64,000 nucleotides of DNA from Bryobacterales bacterium (lineage in GTDB: Bacteria; Acidobacteriota; Terriglobia; Bryobacterales; UBA6623): assembly GCA_028819215.1 (NCBI GenBank), contig JAPPMG010000042.1, forward strand, positions 113,923 through 177,922, in the 5' to 3' direction. The notes under the pieces are model-generated. The model saw only the letters and a program-made list of their open reading frames with translations. It did not search any database and was not told the DNA's origin. Position numbers and translations under genes: made by a program. Of the stretch, positions 61,914 through 64,000 are shown one piece after another (position 1 is the first letter of the stretch; every line of letters starts with the position of its first letter).

Positions 61914-61985
61914 ATGAAGATACGGCCATCGACGATCGGCGGATGCCGGGCCGCTGGACTTCGAACGGCGGGTGGAGACCGGTGA
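61914..61985 (+). CDS. Possible 23-codon leader peptide of the SPARTA operon
   Basis: ATG at 61914 is preceded by GGAGG with 6 bases between, one of the strongest ribosome-binding sites in the area. It opens a frame for MKIRPSTIGGCRAAGLRTAG and three more residues, ending TGA at 61983-61985. The TIR gene starts at 61987, one base later. Re-initiation by the same ribosome would couple the two. Too short to judge by coding bias, so chance remains possible. Confidence 0.4.
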   Translation: MKIRPSTIGGCRAAGLRTAGGDR

Positions 61986-61986
61986 C

Positions 61987-63453
61987 ATGACGGAGACCGG
62001 TCGGGACGCGATTTTCATCAGCCATGCCAATCCGGAGGACAACGCCTTTACGGTGTGGCTTGGGGCGCGACTAACCGCGGCTGGATATCAGGTGTGGGCC
62101 GACATTCTCAGATTGCGCGGCGGGCAGGATTGGCAACGTCGGCTGGAAGGTTGCTTGCGCAACAAGGCATTCAAGGTCTTGCTCGTTGGCACCGAGGAAG
62201 GAGTCAAAAAGCAAGGCGTGCGGAATGAGGTTCAGATAGCCCACAGCGTCGGACAGAGGATTGGCGATCCAGATTTCGTTATACCGCTACGGCTGACGGA
62301 TTTCGATGCTCCGTTCCTCATCGCGCACGCCCAGTACATCGACTTCAAGAGGAGCTGGGCAGATGGCCTAGCGGAGCTTCTGGAGACGCTCGAGCAAAGC
62401 CACGGGGTTCCCCGCAGGCGCGATCGCTCCGGCGAGGTCGTGGACTCCTGGAAGCAGATTCACATGCGCCACGGCCAGTCGCTGAGGGCGAAGTCCGAAT
62501 CGCTTGTCAGCAACTGGCTTCGCATCGAAGAATTGCCAGAAGCTGTATCGCTCTACGATTTTCGTGGACCAGTCTCGCTCGAGGATGCCGGGAGAAAGAA
62601 GACCAGCGCTACTTGGCCGGTCGTGCCATTCCGCAGAGGGTTTCTGGCGTTTTGCCCGCCGCGAGATCTTCAGGACCATTTTGGGCCGAGCCTCCCGCTG
62701 AAAATCGTGGGCGAGATCGGCACCGTCGAGTTTCTCGATGACGGCTGGCCCGATCAGGACATCGAGAAATGGGATGCGCACAACCTGTTTGGCAGTCTGG
62801 TGCGTCAGGCGCTGGAATCGACCTTGCGGGCAAAGCTACTGAGTTCGCACGAGCTTGCGAATAATCAGCTGGCGTGGTGGGGCAATGTCAGAGATGTACC
62901 CTCGGGGCAGATTGGCTTCTCTTGGCGAGGGGGCTTGAGAGGGAGACGCCAGATCGTCGGATATTCCGCGAAGCGTCACTTGCATTGGCACTACGGGGTC
63001 ACTCCGAAGCCGCGGGTATATCCGTTCCCCCACGTTCGCTTCGTCGGTCGCGTCGTGTTCACTGAGGACGGCGTCACGCCGATCGGCAATGCGAAGCGGA
63101 TGCACAGGTTGCGCCGGTCGTTCGCGAAGTCATGGAGGAATGCCAAGTGGCGCGACATGCTGTTGGCGTTTCTCCACTGGCTCTCAGATGGCGACGGCAG
63201 CCTAGCTCTACCAATCGGAGCCAATGGTGCAGTGACGTTGGGCCTTCCGCCCGTCGTATTCACTGCGCCGATGTCGGTTGCGCTGAGCAATGACGCGGAG
63301 GAGGAGTCGGATACAGAGGATGAGCTGGCGACGGGGGATGACGATCTTCTCGACATGTGGGAGCAGGATGAGGAAGAGGAGCAGCCAGAGACGATAGACT
63401 TCGACAACCACAGAGATGGTCACGACACGGGAGGCAGCGATGATGAGCGGTGA
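61987..63453 (+). CDS. TIR-APAZ protein of a SPARTA-type short Argonaute system
   Basis: A 488-residue protein. Residues about 5-135 are a TIR domain of the prokaryotic NADase type, opening DAIFISHANPEDNAFTVWLG with LLVGTEEGVKKQGVRNEVQI. Glu81 in RNEV is the likely catalytic Glu. Residues about 150-430 would be the APAZ region that docks on short Argonautes; I infer this from length and from the adjacent Argonaute gene, not from a motif. The last ~55 residues are extremely acidic (EEESDTEDELATGDDDLLDM and onwards). In characterised SPARTA systems an RNA-guided target triggers NAD+ depletion and growth arrest. The start at 61987 has GGAG 9 bases upstream; a GTG at 61972 is in frame. The gene overlaps the Argonaute start by 14 bases. 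Confidence 0.88.
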   Translation: MTETGRDAIFISHANPEDNAFTVWLGARLTAAGYQVWADILRLRGGQDWQRRLEGCLRNKAFKVLLVGTEEGVKKQGVRNEVQIAHSVGQRIGDPDFVIPLRLTDFDAPFLIAHAQYIDFKRSWADGLAELLETLEQSHGVPRRRDRSGEVVDSWKQIHMRHGQSLRAKSESLVSNWLRIEELPEAVSLYDFRGPVSLEDAGRKKTSATWPVVPFRRGFLAFCPPRDLQDHFGPSLPLKIVGEIGTVEFLDDGWPDQDIEKWDAHNLFGSLVRQALESTLRAKLLSSHELANNQLAWWGNVRDVPSGQIGFSWRGGLRGRRQIVGYSAKRHLHWHYGVTPKPRVYPFPHVRFVGRVVFTEDGVTPIGNAKRMHRLRRSFAKSWRNAKWRDMLLAFLHWLSDGDGSLALPIGANGAVTLGLPPVVFTAPMSVALSNDAEEESDTEDELATGDDDLLDMWEQDEEEEQPETIDFDNHRDGHDTGGSDDER

Positions 63454-64000
63454 CTCCGTGTCTGGGGTTGAGATTCGAGCCGTTCCCGAGCCGCAGCTTG
63501 AGTTTGGGTTCGCTCAGAAGCTCCAATATCCGCGGGATGGCCTGTACCTATACGGGCCTCCGTCAAATGCGGCATCGATTTCGGAAGTCCGATACGGCGT
63601 GATTGGAACTCCGGAAGGAGTCAGAAGGTTTCGGGGCTGGTGCGAGCAAGTGGCGAAGTTCATCGACATTCCCGAATTGTCGATGCGATCAAAGGAGATC
63701 GAGCCACATCATGTTCCCTTTCCGGGCTTCGAGCAGGCGTTCCATGCGCGATGGCCTGCGCAGCCGACCGCGATCATCTCCGACATCGACAGCACGCGAC
63801 TGCAGCAGGCGCTGAAGATTCGCAATCGCAACGAAGCGGTCAAATCGGCGGTAACCATGTATGTCGACCAGCTTGTCGCGGCGCAGGATCGCCTGGAAAA
63901 CCCGCCGGTCTTCTGGTTCGTCGTCATCCCCGAAGAGGTGTACGTGCTAGCGCGGATATCTCACCAACTTTGCGACAAGCCGAAAATCATGGCCGGACAG
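63440..64000 (+). CDS. Short prokaryotic Argonaute, N-terminal part (cut by window end)
   Basis: The frame is open for 187 codons from ATG at 63440 to the last base of the window. GGGAGG lies 5 bases upstream of the first of two consecutive ATG codons, and the start overlaps the TIR-APAZ stop by 14 bases. The N-terminus EPQLEFGFAQKLQYPRDGLY followed by LYGPP is the usual opening of short pAgos (approximately 'E-P-x-L-x-F-G ... D-P-R-x-G-L-x-x-[FY]-G-P'). RYGVIGTPEGVRRFRGW comes next, and PPVFWFVVIPEEVYVLAR leads into the MID domain. The guide 5'-phosphate pocket and PIWI domain lie beyond the edge, so catalytic residues cannot be examined. Short pAgos are usually inactive as nucleases and act through the TIR partner. 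Confidence 0.85.
   Translation, partial: MMSGDSVSGVEIRAVPEPQLEFGFAQKLQYPRDGLYLYGPPSNAASISEVRYGVIGTPEGVRRFRGWCEQVAKFIDIPELSMRSKEIEPHHVPFPGFEQAFHARWPAQPTAIISDIDSTRLQQALKIRNRNEAVKSAVTMYVDQLVAAQDRLENPPVFWFVVIPEEVYVLARISHQLCDKPKIMAGQ

Noticed and set aside
1..64000. CRISPR arrays, rRNA or tRNA genes
   Set aside because: No evenly spaced short repeats were seen, and no intergenic region shows a cloverleaf or conserved T-loop pattern by eye.

Overview
The window reads as chromosome of a high-GC acidobacterium, most likely of the Bryobacterales/Solibacter type. The lineage call rests on protein families typical of that group: a subtilase with the C-terminal domain first catalogued in Solibacter (TIGR03437 type), a von Willebrand A protein of the acidobacterial type (TIGR03436 type), a DUF1592/DUF1552 pair, Tat-exported sugar enzymes, a sulfatase and a PQQ-type propeller protein. 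No rRNA, tRNA or CRISPR array was seen.

Layout. 1-4.6 kb: an orphan TRAP solute receptor, a Tat-exported TIM-barrel isomerase, a TPR gene remnant and a secreted PQQ-like propeller. 4.7-13.8 kb (minus strand): the rod-shape and cell-wall cluster mreB-mreC-mreD-mrdA-rodA, followed by rng (ribonuclease E/G) and a TPR gene. 14.4-18.9 kb (plus): a Gfo/Idh oxidoreductase plus TIM-barrel isomerase pair, then a TPR protein and two small secreted helical proteins. 19-31.6 kb: a secreted subtilase divergent from a heparinase-like protein, nth, glpD, pyrD, add, and a minus-strand operon of TlpA thioredoxin, DsbD-alpha protein, enoyl-CoA hydratase homologue, sulfatase and add. 31.7-41.5 kb (mostly plus): a propeller-PHP fusion protein, a cyclase-family lipoprotein, a secreted protein with four Cache-like units, a NIPSNAP protein, and an MscS-like/MgtE magnesium transport operon. 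41.6-43.3 kb: an intact IS1380-family element flanked by CTAG duplications. 43.5-56.7 kb: the DUF1592-DUF1552 operon, a BON protein, purE-gntP, a seven-LysM lytic transglycosylase, a VWA protein, an AHSA1-fold protein and an enolase-superfamily dehydratase.

From about 57.2 kb to the right edge the sequence is visibly less GC-rich and becomes a defence island. It holds an unrecognised acidic protein, an AbiEi antitoxin with a wrecked AbiEii toxin fused to an IS66 transposase remnant, and a C5-cytosine methyltransferase with an overlapping PD-(D/E)xK endonuclease. It ends with a TIR-domain protein translationally coupled to the N-terminal half of a short prokaryotic Argonaute, cut by the window end. 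The last pair is a SPARTA-type (short pAgo plus TIR-APAZ) abortive-infection system and is the most interesting locus here. A 23-codon open frame with a strong ribosome-binding site sits directly in front of it.

Functionally, the mre-mrd cluster builds the elongasome and the LysM transglycosylase trims the wall. The many exported enzymes (subtilase, sulfatase, heparinase-like, propeller, isomerases, dehydratase) suggest a scavenger of complex, possibly sulfated, organic matter. Several genes lack a Shine-Dalgarno sequence but have a -10-like hexamer just before the start codon, hinting at leaderless transcripts.
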